This document shows, piece by piece, positions 1 through 8,800 of a stretch of 64,000 nucleotides of DNA. The notes beneath the pieces were generated by a model. The model did no database searches. It worked only from the letters and a program-made list of their open reading frames with translations, and had not been told where the DNA came from. The translations under genes were made by a program, and so were the position numbers. The DNA is taken from positions 1,718,331 through 1,782,330 of the forward strand of contig NZ_FNLD01000001.1 in the NCBI RefSeq assembly GCF_900104085.1, read 5' to 3'. The DNA comes from Pseudoxanthomonas sp. CF125 (GTDB lineage: Bacteria; Pseudomonadota; Gammaproteobacteria; Xanthomonadales; Xanthomonadaceae). The first letter of the stretch is position 1; the number at the start of each line of letters is the position of its first letter.

Positions 1-1174
1 TGTTCACCGGATCCACCATCATCGCATTGAGGTTGGGGGCGACATTCAAGGTCAGCTCCGGCACCAGGACATCGGGCGTCCCGCTGCCGACCGTGTAGCG
101 ATAGAACTCGCCGCGGCCGGAGACCTGGGTAACGTTGAAAACAGAATCGACGGCGCAGAAATTGACGCTGGGCACCAGCGTGGTGAGCGTGGTGTCGGGC
201 GGACTGGTCACCACGATTCCTCCACTGGTCGAACCAGTGGCGGTCGCACTGTTGCTCACCGATCTGGTGGCGGCTTCCGCTGCGGTGATGGTGTGGACGC
301 CGGTGCAAGTGGTCGTGTTGCCGGGCGCGGACGGAGTCAGCGTGGTGCTGCCGCAGGTAGCGGGCGCATCCAGTTGCGCATCGACCACCGCGATTCCGTT
401 CAACGTCACCGCGCCGGTGTTGGTGATCACGAAGGTATAGGCGATGGTGCTGCCCGCGGTGCTGCCCGAAGGAGTGCCGGCAGTCTTGTCGATGGTCAGC
501 GAGGCTGTGGGCACGGCGGGCGGATTCACGCACGTGGCGTTGTCGCTGGTGTCCGTTTCCTGACCGGTGGGCAGCGATGCGTTGTTGTACAGACCGCTAC
601 CCGGGGTGGGAGTGGCCGCGCAAGTCGTGGGGGCCGAAGCGTTGGTGTAGACGTAGGTGATGCTGACGTTGAAGGTATGGGTGACGCCTGCGCCGATCGC
701 TATGCCGGTTCCGGTCAACTGGTTAGGGCCGTCGATCGTCGACGAGCCGCCGGCGGGAGCGCCGACACCGGAAGTGGTCCAGGCGATGCCGGTGATGTTG
801 GTGTTGGCGGGAAAAACCGGGGTATCGGTCAATGCGCCGTAAGTGCCGGCCGCGCCGCCGGAATTGGTCACCGTGATCGTGTAGGAAACCGTGTAGACGC
901 CCAGGGCGTTCGGACCCGACACCCCGACGGCGGACTTGGCGACGTTGATCAGCGGCTCGACTACATCGTCGGTATCGCTCGCGCTGCGCACGCAGGTCGG
1001 ATTGGTCGCCGCATCGGAGCAGCTCACGCCGCTCGGCGGCGTAACCGTGGCCGTGTTGGTAACCGTCTGCGCCCAAGCCGGAGAAGCGCCAAGAAGCGCG
1101 CCTGCCAGCATGAAAACGCACAAAGTGAACGAGCGCCGGAAACCAGGCGCATTGCAACGAGACGCGTCAGCCAC
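1..1174 (-). CDS. Secreted DUF11-repeat protein, 5' part (runs off left edge)
   Basis: At least 391 residues are open from a GTG at 1174 to the window edge. The GTG has a good ribosome site (AGGGG, 6 nt away), and an in-frame TAG lies just upstream, so this start is well fixed. Residues 1-35 form a signal peptide ending in PAWA-Q. Then come Thr/Ser/Gly-rich modules typical of DUF11 / conserved-repeat-domain surface proteins (for example YTITVTNSGGAAGTYG near residue 90 and YTFVITNTGAVTLNGIAVVD near 245), with paired cysteines (SCSDAATNPTC). Such modules are beta-sandwiches in large secreted or surface-attached proteins. The function is unknown, and the C-terminus that would show the anchoring mode is outside the window. 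Confidence 0.8.
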   Translation of the reverse strand, partial: MADASRCNAPGFRRSFTLCVFMLAGALLGASPAWAQTVTNTATVTPPSGVSCSDAATNPTCVRSASDTDDVVEPLINVAKSAVGVSGPNALGVYTVSYTITVTNSGGAAGTYGALTDTPVFPANTNITGIAWTTSGVGAPAGGSSTIDGPNQLTGTGIAIGAGVTHTFNVSITYVYTNASAPTTCAATPTPGSGLYNNASLPTGQETDTSDNATCVNPPAVPTASLTIDKTAGTPSGSTAGSTIAYTFVITNTGAVTLNGIAVVDAQLDAPATCGSTTLTPSAPGNTTTCTGVHTITAAEAATRSVSNSATATGSTSGGIVVTSPPDTTLTTLVPSVNFCAVDSVFNVTQVSGRGEFYRYTVGSGTPDVLVPELTLNVAPNLNAMMVDPVN

Positions 1175-1721
1175 GTGAATCCCCTAATCCATTGTGTTTC
1201 TGATCGCCGGCCGCCGGACACCGCAGTGCCCCACCCCCCGGAAATCAATCTCGGTCGCTAGCTGGTTTTCGCCCCCATCGGCCAAAGCCAAGACCGGTGA
1301 TGCGGGGCATCGCCTGTCGGCACGGCACGGGGGTTGCAGCAAGTAGCGCTTGCGTTAATGGTAGTTGGGTCACAGTTTTGGTGTTTGCTGACTCACACAA
1401 TAAAAGTGACGCATTGCGTCATAGTGTGAGACGAAAACGCATGCTCGCCATACCGACGGCAGTTCGCAATTTTCAAGAAAAACCAGCTATGTCAATGGGT
1501 TATAGCATTCAGCCAGGTGAAGTTGCCGCATGAGTGAGGGCTGGCCCAGCTGATTTGTTATTAGTTTCACAATAGATAATCGGCATCTTTCAACCGACGA
1601 ACGGAATCCCCATTACGTCCGGAAATACATGACGGCCGTCACTTCCGCGAAGCTCGCCGAAAACGTTTTCCCGGAAATGCCGCGTATGCGGATTGCGAAC
1701 TCCGTCGGCGACGTCCTGGCA
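1175..1721. other. Intergenic region with one hairpin; no gene seen
   Basis: This 547-bp stretch lies between the start of the DUF11 gene and the end of the GH27 gene, both on the minus strand. The open frames here have no recognisable protein features. The only structure seen is the nested inverted repeat at 1392-1430. The part from about 1360 to 1620 is visibly more AT-rich than the coding DNA, which fits a promoter region for the DUF11 gene. Confidence 0.6.
1392..1430. promoter_or_regulatory. Nested inverted repeat upstream of the DUF11 gene
   Basis: An outer pair CTCACAC (1392-1398) / GTGTGAG (1424-1430) encloses an inner palindrome TGACGCA-T-TGCGTCA (1407-1421). The inner palindrome is perfect around one central base. 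The arms are offset (8 nt on one side, 2 nt on the other), so this could be a two-part operator or a bulged hairpin in the leader of the minus-strand gene that starts at 1174. Confidence 0.5.
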
Positions 1722-3566
1722 TCAATCGAACCGCGCGCTGCCCCATGCCGTCACCAGGGAACCCTCCTGGCTTTTGCCGCTTTCGGCGGTCAGCTCCAGG
1801 ATATCCACGCCCGATACCTCCACATCGATAACGGCCGGCGCAACGCCACGCTTCAGCGGCGCGCTTTCGAACAGCAACCTGCGGTCTCCATAGACGCGGA
1901 ACACCACCTCGCCGTTGGCGTCGGCAGAACTATCGTCCACCCCCACCACCGCCGTGAAGCGAGTGAACTGCCGCCGTGCCAGGATCTCCAGCCGCGAGTT
2001 CGCCTGGATGCCGATGCCGTAAAGCTGCGGCTGTCCCGCCAGGCTGATGGCCTTGCCTTGCGGCGTGAGATCGGCGCGTGGACCGCCTGAGGCCGCAGTC
2101 ACGTCCGGGTTGACCGCGCGGGTACCGTCGATGGCGGCGTTGATGCGCCCGGTCATCTCGCTAAGGAAAACGCCTTTGCCCGCCAGTGGCCTGCCGACGA
2201 GCTTGAACATGCGCGTTTCGCGCGGAGCGACGGAAACCCGCAGCGCGTCCACTGCTGGCGCAAGATCGCCATGCGCCCATAGGTCGCGCACGCTGGCATG
2301 GCTCCCGGGCTCCAGTTTCAATTGCCGCCAGGTCACCGCGACTTCGGATTTTTTCGTGCCCCGGTTGAAAACGGCCACGGCCCGTTCTCCGCTTCCGGCC
2401 AGGGTTTTCACCAGCACCTGCACTTTGCCGTCGTCGTGCACGATCGCGCCCTGATTGCCGGCACGATCCTGATTGACCGCGATCACTTCCTGGTTGAGCA
2501 GGATTTCGAGGATCGGTTGCGGCGCCTTGTTCAGATCGAAGCCCATCAGCAGCGGCGCCGACAGGATCGACCACAGCGAGAAATGCGTCTTCGCCTCGGT
2601 CAGGTGATTGCCGTCGAACTCGCCCAGGCCGATGGCCAGCATGTCGGGATCGTTCCAGCGTCCGGGGCCCGCGTACATTTCGCGTTTGGCGGCGCTGTCG
2701 AAGTTGTGCAGCAGGCTTTCCCACTTCGGCTCGATATCGGCGCTGGTACGCCAGAGATTGCCGTGCAAGCCGCCCCAGCGGCGCGAATCGGCCTCGCCCC
2801 AAACGCAGATGGCCAATACCGGGTCGGCGTGCGGATTGAGTTTCTTCAACAGCCGGCCGATCCTGGCATAGCGCGTTTCCACGCCGTCCAGGTCGGAGCT
2901 GCCGGGTTGCCCGCGGGTGAACTGCGGCTTGAATTCCTCGTACTGCCCGGCGGCCACGGTTTCGTTGTCGCGTCCGTAGTCGGCCAGTCCGCAGGCATCC
3001 ACCTTCGCGTAGTCGAAGCCCCACTCCTGGAAGTACAGGCGCAGGTCCTGGTATTCGTAGCCATCGAGTCCGATCTCGCGCTCCGGCACCGATCCCTCGG
3101 GCAGGTTGGGGCTCTGCGGATCCCAGCGCTGCGAGCAGCTGTTCTTGCCCGAATCGGTATAGATGCCCGCCTTGAAACCCATCGCATGCAGCCGATCGGT
3201 CAACGGCCGGAAGCTGGTCTGGCCGTCGGGGCCGACGGCGGCGCTGGGAAAGATCGAAGTGCGGATGATCATCCGTCCATCGGCGCCGCGCTTCAGCCAC
3301 CAGCCATCGTCTAGGTTGATGTAGCGGTAACCGGCGGCGGCCAGACCGGAGCGCTTGATCTTGTCGGCGTTGGCCATGATCTTGCCCTCGTCCACTTCGG
3401 TACGGAAGGCGTTCCATGGGTTCCATCCCATCGGCGGAGTGGCCGCCGCCTCGCCGCCGTACACGGAGAACTTTCCGCTGGGCTGTAGCTGGGCGGTTTG
3501 CGCGTGGACGGAGAACGACGCGGAGATCGCGGCCACCATCGCTGCGGACAGCATCTTTCGGAACAT
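1722..3566 (-). CDS. Secreted GH27 alpha-galactosidase / alpha-N-acetylgalactosaminidase with NPCBM domain
   Basis: This 614-residue protein is a retaining glycosidase acting on terminal alpha-galactosyl (or alpha-GalNAc) groups, probably in the periplasm or outside. It has a signal peptide (1-22, ending SVHA-Q), then PPMGWNPWNAF (44-54), NLDDGWW (84-90) and YAKVDACG with the presumed nucleophile D190. WRTSADI contains the presumed acid/base D277, followed by WNDPDML (304-310). The last ~140 residues look like an NPCBM-type galactose-binding module. It follows the TonB receptor gene on the same strand, with a terminator-like hairpin between them. Neighbouring agaS- and kbaZ-like genes make amino-galactosides a plausible substrate; specificity cannot be read from sequence. 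Confidence 0.9.
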   Translation of the reverse strand: MFRKMLSAAMVAAISASFSVHAQTAQLQPSGKFSVYGGEAAATPPMGWNPWNAFRTEVDEGKIMANADKIKRSGLAAAGYRYINLDDGWWLKRGADGRMIIRTSIFPSAAVGPDGQTSFRPLTDRLHAMGFKAGIYTDSGKNSCSQRWDPQSPNLPEGSVPEREIGLDGYEYQDLRLYFQEWGFDYAKVDACGLADYGRDNETVAAGQYEEFKPQFTRGQPGSSDLDGVETRYARIGRLLKKLNPHADPVLAICVWGEADSRRWGGLHGNLWRTSADIEPKWESLLHNFDSAAKREMYAGPGRWNDPDMLAIGLGEFDGNHLTEAKTHFSLWSILSAPLLMGFDLNKAPQPILEILLNQEVIAVNQDRAGNQGAIVHDDGKVQVLVKTLAGSGERAVAVFNRGTKKSEVAVTWRQLKLEPGSHASVRDLWAHGDLAPAVDALRVSVAPRETRMFKLVGRPLAGKGVFLSEMTGRINAAIDGTRAVNPDVTAASGGPRADLTPQGKAISLAGQPQLYGIGIQANSRLEILARRQFTRFTAVVGVDDSSADANGEVVFRVYGDRRLLFESAPLKRGVAPAVIDVEVSGVDILELTAESGKSQEGSLVTAWGSARFD

Positions 3567-3590
3567 TTTCTGGCCTCTGCAGGAATCCGG

Positions 3591-3622
3591 AAAAAATGAA
3601 GGCTCCCCTGGCAGGGAGCCTT
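3591..3622 (-). terminator. Rho-independent terminator/attenuator after the TonB receptor gene
   Basis: Read on the minus strand, a 9-bp stem AAGGCTCCC / GGGAGCCTT (3614-3622 and 3599-3607) with a 6-nt loop is followed by a run of six T (3591-3596). It lies 38 bp after the receptor stop and just before the GH27 start. It may separate the two genes or attenuate read-through, giving more receptor than enzyme. Confidence 0.8.
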
Positions 3623-3659
3623 CGTGTCGTTGCGCTGGGCTGCCACCTTCGAGCGCAGC

Positions 3660-6533
3660 CTAGAACCGATAGCTGACGCCCAGGTTGACCGAGCGGCCAT
3701 AACGGTAATAACCCTGCGACAGCAGCGGATTGCCGTTGATGCTGTAGGTCTGTTCGTCGTCCAGCAGGTTCTGGCCTTCCACGCTGATGCTGAACCTGTC
3801 GTTGAACTTGTACGACACATGCGCAGTGAGCCAGGTGATGGCATCGGCCTGTTCGTTGTAGCCGGCGCCCAGTACGTTGATGGCGGTGACGAAGCCGTCG
3901 GTGTGGTCCGCATTGGCGCCCAGCGACCACTTGCCTTTTTCGTACATCAGGCCCAGCGAATAAGTGGCCGGCGCAATGCCTTCCAGCGGACGCTTCTCAT
4001 CTCCCACCCAGCTGTTGGACCAGTTGCGGGTGTACTGCGCGCGTACGCCGAAGCCGTTGTCCCAGAAGTGCTGCAGGCCGAATTCCAGTCCGTGCACCTT
4101 GGCGTAGTCGCCGTTGATGGGGCGCATCACGTTGAACAGGGTCGGGCCGGTAGTGATCGGATTGCCGTCGGCGTCGACGATGGGACCGACGCCAATATCC
4201 TGGCCCGGCTCCCAGCTGGTGGTGATCTGGTTCTCGATGCGCTTGTAGAAGGCGGCGATGTTGATGATGGACTGCTCGGAGAAATACCACTCCAGCGAAA
4301 CGTCGCCCTGCTTGGCGCTGTACGGTTTCAGATTGGCGTTGCCGCCGTAGATCTGGGTGAACTCGCCCCACGAGACGCTGGCGGTGGTGTTGGTCGGCGC
4401 CAGCTTGTCCACCGGCGGACGCGCCATGGTCTTGGCCGCGCCCAGGCGCAGTTGCAGGTCGTCGGTGAAGCGCCAGATGAAGTTGGCCGACGGCAGCGCA
4501 AAGGTGTAGTCGGAGTCCTGCACGATGGGCGTGGGCTCTGCGTAGTCGGCGGTGTAGTTGAATGCGCCGTTCTCGGTGATGCTCAGGATCTCCGCGTCCC
4601 AGGCCTGCGCATGGGTACGGGTCTTGACCAGCCGCACACCGACGTCGCCGCTCCAACGGTCTCCGGAGAAGTCCGCCTGCACGTAGAAGGCGTTGGTGTC
4701 CTCGCTGACACGATAGCTTTCCAGCGGATTCCATGCGGGCGCGGCATTGGAGAAGTCGTAGGCGCTGCCGTCGGGACGCAGATGGCCGTTGTAGGCCTCC
4801 AGCTGGGCCAGGTAGTTGGGCACGTCGAAGCCCAGGAAGCTGCGTGGGAAGCTGCTTCCGACGCCGTCCATGAAGTGCGGGAAGTGCAAGGTGCTGGAGA
4901 TCACCCCGTTGCCCAGTTCGCCCACATTGATGGCGTTGTCGCCGGAATAGTAATCGGCGCCGCCATTGAGAGTGTTGTTGATCAGGTCGCGCGATTTGCT
5001 GCGCTCGGTGCGGGTGACGCCGAAGTGCAGGTCGTCCAGGTTCCATTTGCCCACGAACAGCTTGCCGGCCAGCGTGCCGCCGGTGATCTTGTCCACGATG
5101 TTGTCGCCGCGCAGTTCCATGTAATGGGTGTTGAAGTCCGAACCGCCGAACTCGCCGTTGGCCAGGCCGGTGATCAGGTCCCGGCCGTCGTCGAAGGTGA
5201 CGGCGACGTTGGGTACCGCGTTCGGGCCCAGGGTGATGCGCGCAGTATTGGGCTGGTTCATACGCAGGACCACGTAAGTGTCTTGCCCACCGGAATATCG
5301 CTTTGAAGTGGAGCGGTACAGATCGGCGGTGAGGGTCAGGTCGTCGGTGGCTTTCCATTCGCCGTTGACGCCGTACAGGTCGGTATCGACCACACGGTGT
5401 TCGGTCTGGTTGAGCAGTTCCGGGTTGAGCCGCAGTTCCGGGTCCGTGTTGTCCATGGTGAAGCCGGTGACGATGCCGTTCTGCACTTCGATGTCCGACC
5501 AGCGGCCCGGCGCGAACAACGGATAGTAGGACTGCTGGTAGGAAACCTGCGGCGAATCCAGACGCGTCTTCAATCCGTCCACCACGACGCGCACGTTGTC
5601 GCTGGGACGCCATTCGAGCTTGGCCGAAAACGCCTTGCGCTTCTTCTCTTCCAGGATGGAACCGACCCGGAACTGTCCCGGTGCGATCAGGCCCTCTTCG
5701 TCCGGATCCAGCACGCCGTCATCGTCGAGATCGATATTGCCGCCCCAGGCGTTGCCCCACCACGAAGCATCGCTGGGATCAGGGTTGCGGGTCCAGCCGC
5801 CGTCGTTGCCGGCGATGTCGGTGCGGTCCTTGCGTTTGGCGTAGACCACGCCCAGCAGCAGGCCGAAAGTGTTGTCGGCGAAGGTGTTGCTGTAAGCGGC
5901 GGAAAATTTCTGTCCGTCCAGCTCCGACATCTGGTTGCGGTCGCCTTCCAGGCGCACGATCGCATGTTGGCCTGGATCGTCGAAAGGACTGGCCGAACGC
6001 AGATTGATCAGTCCGCCGACGCCACCTTCGGTCAGCGCGGCCTGCGCGCCCTTGATCACGTCGGCGCCGCTGATGACATCGGCCGGCAACACGTCGTAGG
6101 CGAAATCGCGGCCGGCGCCGTCGGTGGCCAGGATGCGGCCGTTGAAGGTGGTGAGCGTGTATTCCGGACCCAGGCCGCGCACGCTGACCTTCTGGCCTTC
6201 GCCGCCGGCGGTGCGGGAGATGGCCACGCCGGTGATGTGGCTGAGCGAATCGGCCACGTTGTCGTCCGGGAACTTGCCCAGTTCCAGCGCGGTGATCGAG
6301 TCCTGGACCGTGCCGGATTCGCGCTTGAGTTCGACCGAGCGCGCCAGGCTGCCGCGCACGCCGGTGACGACCACGGTTTCCAGTGTGTCGACCTCTTCGG
6401 CGCTGGGCGCCGTGCTTTGTTGCGCATCGGTGGCGCTGGCCGCGCTGTCCTGCGCCAGGCCGACCCGGGGCATCAGCAAGGCCAGCGCGATGCCACAAAA
6501 GAGCGTGTTCCGATGCGGTTGAATAAGCTTCAC
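3660..6533 (-). CDS. TonB-dependent outer-membrane receptor (Xanthomonas-Caulobacter type)
   Basis: 957 residues. The GTG start at 6533 is chosen because GAGGAG lies 8 nt upstream and a signal peptide follows directly (LFCGIALALLMPRVGLAQ). A TonB box (LETVVVTG) is near residue 55, followed by a plug domain (DVISGADVIKGAQAALTEGG) and a long 22-strand barrel ending in the usual C-terminal aromatic (LGVSYRF). The plug wording and the long barrel match the carbohydrate-type receptors common in xanthomonads. Gene position, divergent from a DeoR regulator and before GH27, suggests uptake of a galactose- or GalNAc-containing oligosaccharide. Confidence 0.92.
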   Translation of the reverse strand: MKLIQPHRNTLFCGIALALLMPRVGLAQDSAASATDAQQSTAPSAEEVDTLETVVVTGVRGSLARSVELKRESGTVQDSITALELGKFPDDNVADSLSHITGVAISRTAGGEGQKVSVRGLGPEYTLTTFNGRILATDGAGRDFAYDVLPADVISGADVIKGAQAALTEGGVGGLINLRSASPFDDPGQHAIVRLEGDRNQMSELDGQKFSAAYSNTFADNTFGLLLGVVYAKRKDRTDIAGNDGGWTRNPDPSDASWWGNAWGGNIDLDDDGVLDPDEEGLIAPGQFRVGSILEEKKRKAFSAKLEWRPSDNVRVVVDGLKTRLDSPQVSYQQSYYPLFAPGRWSDIEVQNGIVTGFTMDNTDPELRLNPELLNQTEHRVVDTDLYGVNGEWKATDDLTLTADLYRSTSKRYSGGQDTYVVLRMNQPNTARITLGPNAVPNVAVTFDDGRDLITGLANGEFGGSDFNTHYMELRGDNIVDKITGGTLAGKLFVGKWNLDDLHFGVTRTERSKSRDLINNTLNGGADYYSGDNAINVGELGNGVISSTLHFPHFMDGVGSSFPRSFLGFDVPNYLAQLEAYNGHLRPDGSAYDFSNAAPAWNPLESYRVSEDTNAFYVQADFSGDRWSGDVGVRLVKTRTHAQAWDAEILSITENGAFNYTADYAEPTPIVQDSDYTFALPSANFIWRFTDDLQLRLGAAKTMARPPVDKLAPTNTTASVSWGEFTQIYGGNANLKPYSAKQGDVSLEWYFSEQSIINIAAFYKRIENQITTSWEPGQDIGVGPIVDADGNPITTGPTLFNVMRPINGDYAKVHGLEFGLQHFWDNGFGVRAQYTRNWSNSWVGDEKRPLEGIAPATYSLGLMYEKGKWSLGANADHTDGFVTAINVLGAGYNEQADAITWLTAHVSYKFNDRFSISVEGQNLLDDEQTYSINGNPLLSQGYYRYGRSVNLGVSYRF

Positions 6534-6567
6534 TGGGTTCTCCTCAGGATGGGGACGGCGTGGCATA

Positions 6568-6635
6568 CGCAACAAAACGAAACCGAGCCTAGCGCATATT
6601 TCGTTTCGCATCAATAGCGAAATGTAACGAAATAT
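6568..6635. promoter_or_regulatory. Candidate DeoR-family operator cluster
   Basis: The gap between the receptor (minus) and deoR-type gene (plus) holds CGCAACAAAACG (6568-6579) overlapping AACGAAA (6576-6582), then TTTCGTTTCG (6599-6608) and GCGAAATGTAACGAAAT (6617-6633). The CGAAA half-site thus occurs four or more times in both orientations. DeoR-family proteins often bind repeated T-rich/CGAAA-like half-sites. The same 12-mer recurs upstream of the amidohydrolase gene at 8732-8743. Confidence 0.6.
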
Positions 6636-6668
6636 CAGATAATTCCATTCACCCCCAAGGAGCTCCCC

Positions 6669-7448
6669 ATGATCGCCACCCGCGATACCAGCCAGAGGCG
6701 TTTGCAGATCAGCGAGCTGGTGCGCCAGCATGGCAGCGTGCAGGTCGCTGCGCTGGCCCAGCGCTTCGGGGTAAGCATGCAAACCGTGCGCAAGGACCTG
6801 CGCTACCTGACCGAACGCGGGGTCATGGCCCGCGCCTATGGCGGGGCGATCGACAGCGGCGTGGTCGGCGGCACGCCAACCGAGCCGCCCTACGAAGCCA
6901 AACGCACGGTGTTCCTGGACGAGAAGCGCCGCATCGGCCAGCGCGCCGCGGCCCTGGTCAAGGCCGGCGATACCATCGCCATCGATTCGGGCACCACCGC
7001 CATCCAGCTGGCCGAAGCGATGCCCAACATCGAGGTGACGGTGGTCACCAACGATTTCGGCGTGCTGACCGCGCTGACTTCGAAGAGCAACATCAACATC
7101 GTCATGCTGGGCGGCGAACTGCGGCGCAAGAACATGGCTTTCTATGGCGGACTGACCGTGGAAGCGCTGGGCGCGCTGCACGTGGACATGCTGTTCCTGG
7201 GCGTGGACGGCTTCGACCTGGAGCGCGGCATCACTACCCACTACGAACCCGAAGCCATGCTCAACCGCAAGATGGTCGAGGCCGCGCGCATGGTGGTCGC
7301 GATTTCCGACAGTTCCAAGTTCGGCAAGATATGCCTGCACCGGATCATTCCTGTCAGCGACCTCAACGTGCTGATCACCGACACCAATGCGCCGGAAGAA
7401 ATCCGCCAGGCCAGCCATCAACTCGGTTTCGAGCTGCTGCTGGCCTGA
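6669..7448 (+). CDS. DeoR/AgaR-family transcriptional regulator
   Basis: 259 residues. An N-terminal DeoR-type helix-turn-helix (residues ~8-60; VAALAQRFGVSMQTVRKDLR) is followed by the DeoR sugar-sensor domain with DSGTTAIQLAEAM near 115 and VVTNDFGVLTAL. These domains usually bind phosphorylated sugars and release the operator. The ribosome site AAGGAG lies 7 nt before the ATG. It is divergent from the TonB receptor, and the CGAAA repeats in the gap are its likely target. Because AgaS/KbaZ-type genes lie in the same cluster, an AgaR-like role (sensing tagatose- or galactosamine-phosphate) is inferred, not shown. Confidence 0.88.
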   Translation: MIATRDTSQRRLQISELVRQHGSVQVAALAQRFGVSMQTVRKDLRYLTERGVMARAYGGAIDSGVVGGTPTEPPYEAKRTVFLDEKRRIGQRAAALVKAGDTIAIDSGTTAIQLAEAMPNIEVTVVTNDFGVLTALTSKSNINIVMLGGELRRKNMAFYGGLTVEALGALHVDMLFLGVDGFDLERGITTHYEPEAMLNRKMVEAARMVVAISDSSKFGKICLHRIIPVSDLNVLITDTNAPEEIRQASHQLGFELLLA

Positions 7449-7498
7449 AAACCAGCTCATGAGCGGCCGGGCGCTCCCTTTATCTACGGCCCGCAGGA

Positions 7499-7560
7499 CG
7501 TAGGAGCGACGTAAGTCGCGAACAATCTTGCGGGGTTTCGCGACTTACGTCGCTCCTACG
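7499..7560. repeat. Inverted repeat, GTAGGAGCGACG family
   Basis: Two perfect 23-bp arms (7499-7521 and 7538-7560) begin with CGTAGGAGCGACG and are separated by 16 bp. The repeat lies between two convergent genes, so it can serve as a bidirectional terminator. A second copy of the same family, with one arm variant (GTGAGTCGCGA instead of GTAAGTCGCGA), lies at 63029-63095. Confidence 0.9.
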
Positions 7561-7578
7561 ACGGCGTTCCCGGCTCGT

Positions 7579-8688
7579 CTAGCCGCCCGCCTTCGCCGGC
7601 ACGAATTCGCGCACCGCATTGGCATAGTAGATCTTGTCGATCACTGCGCGTGGCAGCGCCAAACCCGGCACTTCCGCGTGCAGGACTTCCACCCGCTGGG
7701 GCTCGCCCGTGGCCAGATAGCGCCAGTCCGCGGTCCACACCGCGTGCGCTTCGCGCTTGAATTCAGCTGGATCGGCGTCCGGGCCGAAGGTCAGATCGGT
7801 GCCGTACAACAGGCGGTCCTGGTAGCGGATGAAGAAGTCGCGGACCTTTTCTCGATCGCGCATCGACTGGTATTGCACCTGGCTCATGCGCGCGGCCAGG
7901 TCCACATTGGCGTTGGGGTAACGGTCCAGGAACGCGGCCAGCCGATCCACGTCGTATTCAAGGCTGCCCATGTGCGCACCGACGAAACGCAGCTGCGGAT
8001 GCGCGGCGACGAAACGGTCGCGCGCGGCGATCTGGTCCTCGTAGCCGGGCTGGTCCGGATGCAGGTACATGTGGTACTCGGGATGGTTGCGGAAGTACTC
8101 GCGGTCGTTGTCGGTGGTCATCTGCTCCAGCGGCAACCAGCAGTTGTGAGGCTCGCCCTGGTGGCCGATCAGGGCCAGGCCGAGCGCACCGATCTTGTCG
8201 GCCACAGGCGACAGACCCGGCGCGTCGAGCATGATCAGCTTGCCGTCGACGTCCTTCTCCACCATGCCCACGTTCTTCCAGATCTTGACCGCGCGGGCGC
8301 CTAGTTTGGCGTCGCGGGCAAGCCCCGCGTTCACCTGCTGCGTCCAGCCAGGCGTGCCGAACCCGCGCATGGAAAAGGTGGTGGCCCAGTGGAAGCGCTG
8401 CGGATCGGCCTTGAGCAGCGCCAGCGCGGCTTCGCGCTGCAGGGCCACACTGGGGAACGCCGGGTAATCGACATTGATCGACATCAGCTCGAAGCCGTCG
8501 GCGCGGGCCTGCTCGAGAAAGGCCTCACTCTTCGAATTGGAATGCACATGCGCGTCGTACTTGCGCACTTTTGCGAAGTCGGCCATCGAATAGGCATCGC
8601 CGGCAATGGCCTGGTCCGCCGCGGCAGTCGATAAGGAGGCAAGACAGGCAGTCAGGAACCAGGCCACGTTGCGCAGAAGTGCGGTCAT
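7579..8688 (-). CDS. Exported amidohydrolase (amidohydrolase_2 family)
   Basis: 369 residues with a signal peptide (residues 1-24, ending TAAA). It shows the metal-dependent TIM-barrel pattern of the amidohydrolase_2 / ACMSD-like family: YDAHVHSNS (HxH) near residue 46, LIGHQGEPHN near 185, FVGAHMGSLEYD near 240 and LLYGTDLTFG (metal Asp) near 300. It sits inside the galactoside locus and has a copy of the CGCAACAAAACG element upstream, so it is probably co-regulated. The reaction is unknown. It is not of the NagA type, so it is a poor candidate for the cytoplasmic GalNAc-6-phosphate deacetylase this pathway would need. Confidence 0.82.
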   Translation of the reverse strand: MTALLRNVAWFLTACLASLSTAAADQAIAGDAYSMADFAKVRKYDAHVHSNSKSEAFLEQARADGFELMSINVDYPAFPSVALQREAALALLKADPQRFHWATTFSMRGFGTPGWTQQVNAGLARDAKLGARAVKIWKNVGMVEKDVDGKLIMLDAPGLSPVADKIGALGLALIGHQGEPHNCWLPLEQMTTDNDREYFRNHPEYHMYLHPDQPGYEDQIAARDRFVAAHPQLRFVGAHMGSLEYDVDRLAAFLDRYPNANVDLAARMSQVQYQSMRDREKVRDFFIRYQDRLLYGTDLTFGPDADPAEFKREAHAVWTADWRYLATGEPQRVEVLHAEVPGLALPRAVIDKIYYANAVREFVPAKAGG

Positions 8689-8708
8689 TGCATCGCCTCA
8701 AGTAATAT

Positions 8709-8743
8709 AACGAAACTTATTAGCACCATATCGCAACAAAACG
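8709..8743. promoter_or_regulatory. Second candidate DeoR-type operator
   Basis: TAACGAAAC (AACGAAA at 8709-8715) and CGCAACAAAACG (8732-8743) lie in the gap between the amidohydrolase (minus) and the melibiase-like gene (plus). The 12-mer is identical to, and in the same orientation relative to the minus-strand gene as, the copy at 6568-6579 before the TonB receptor; the distances to the start codons are 44 and 35 bp. Confidence 0.6.
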
Positions 8744-8800
8744 CTTGCATCAACCCGAAGCTATGACGGACAATCGCTCCACCTCAACCGGAATGCCGCC

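Noticed and set aside
3624..5306. 560-codon plus-strand frame opposite the TonB receptor
   Set aside because: Composition is typical of an antisense shadow and there is no ribosome site; the receptor reading is well supported.
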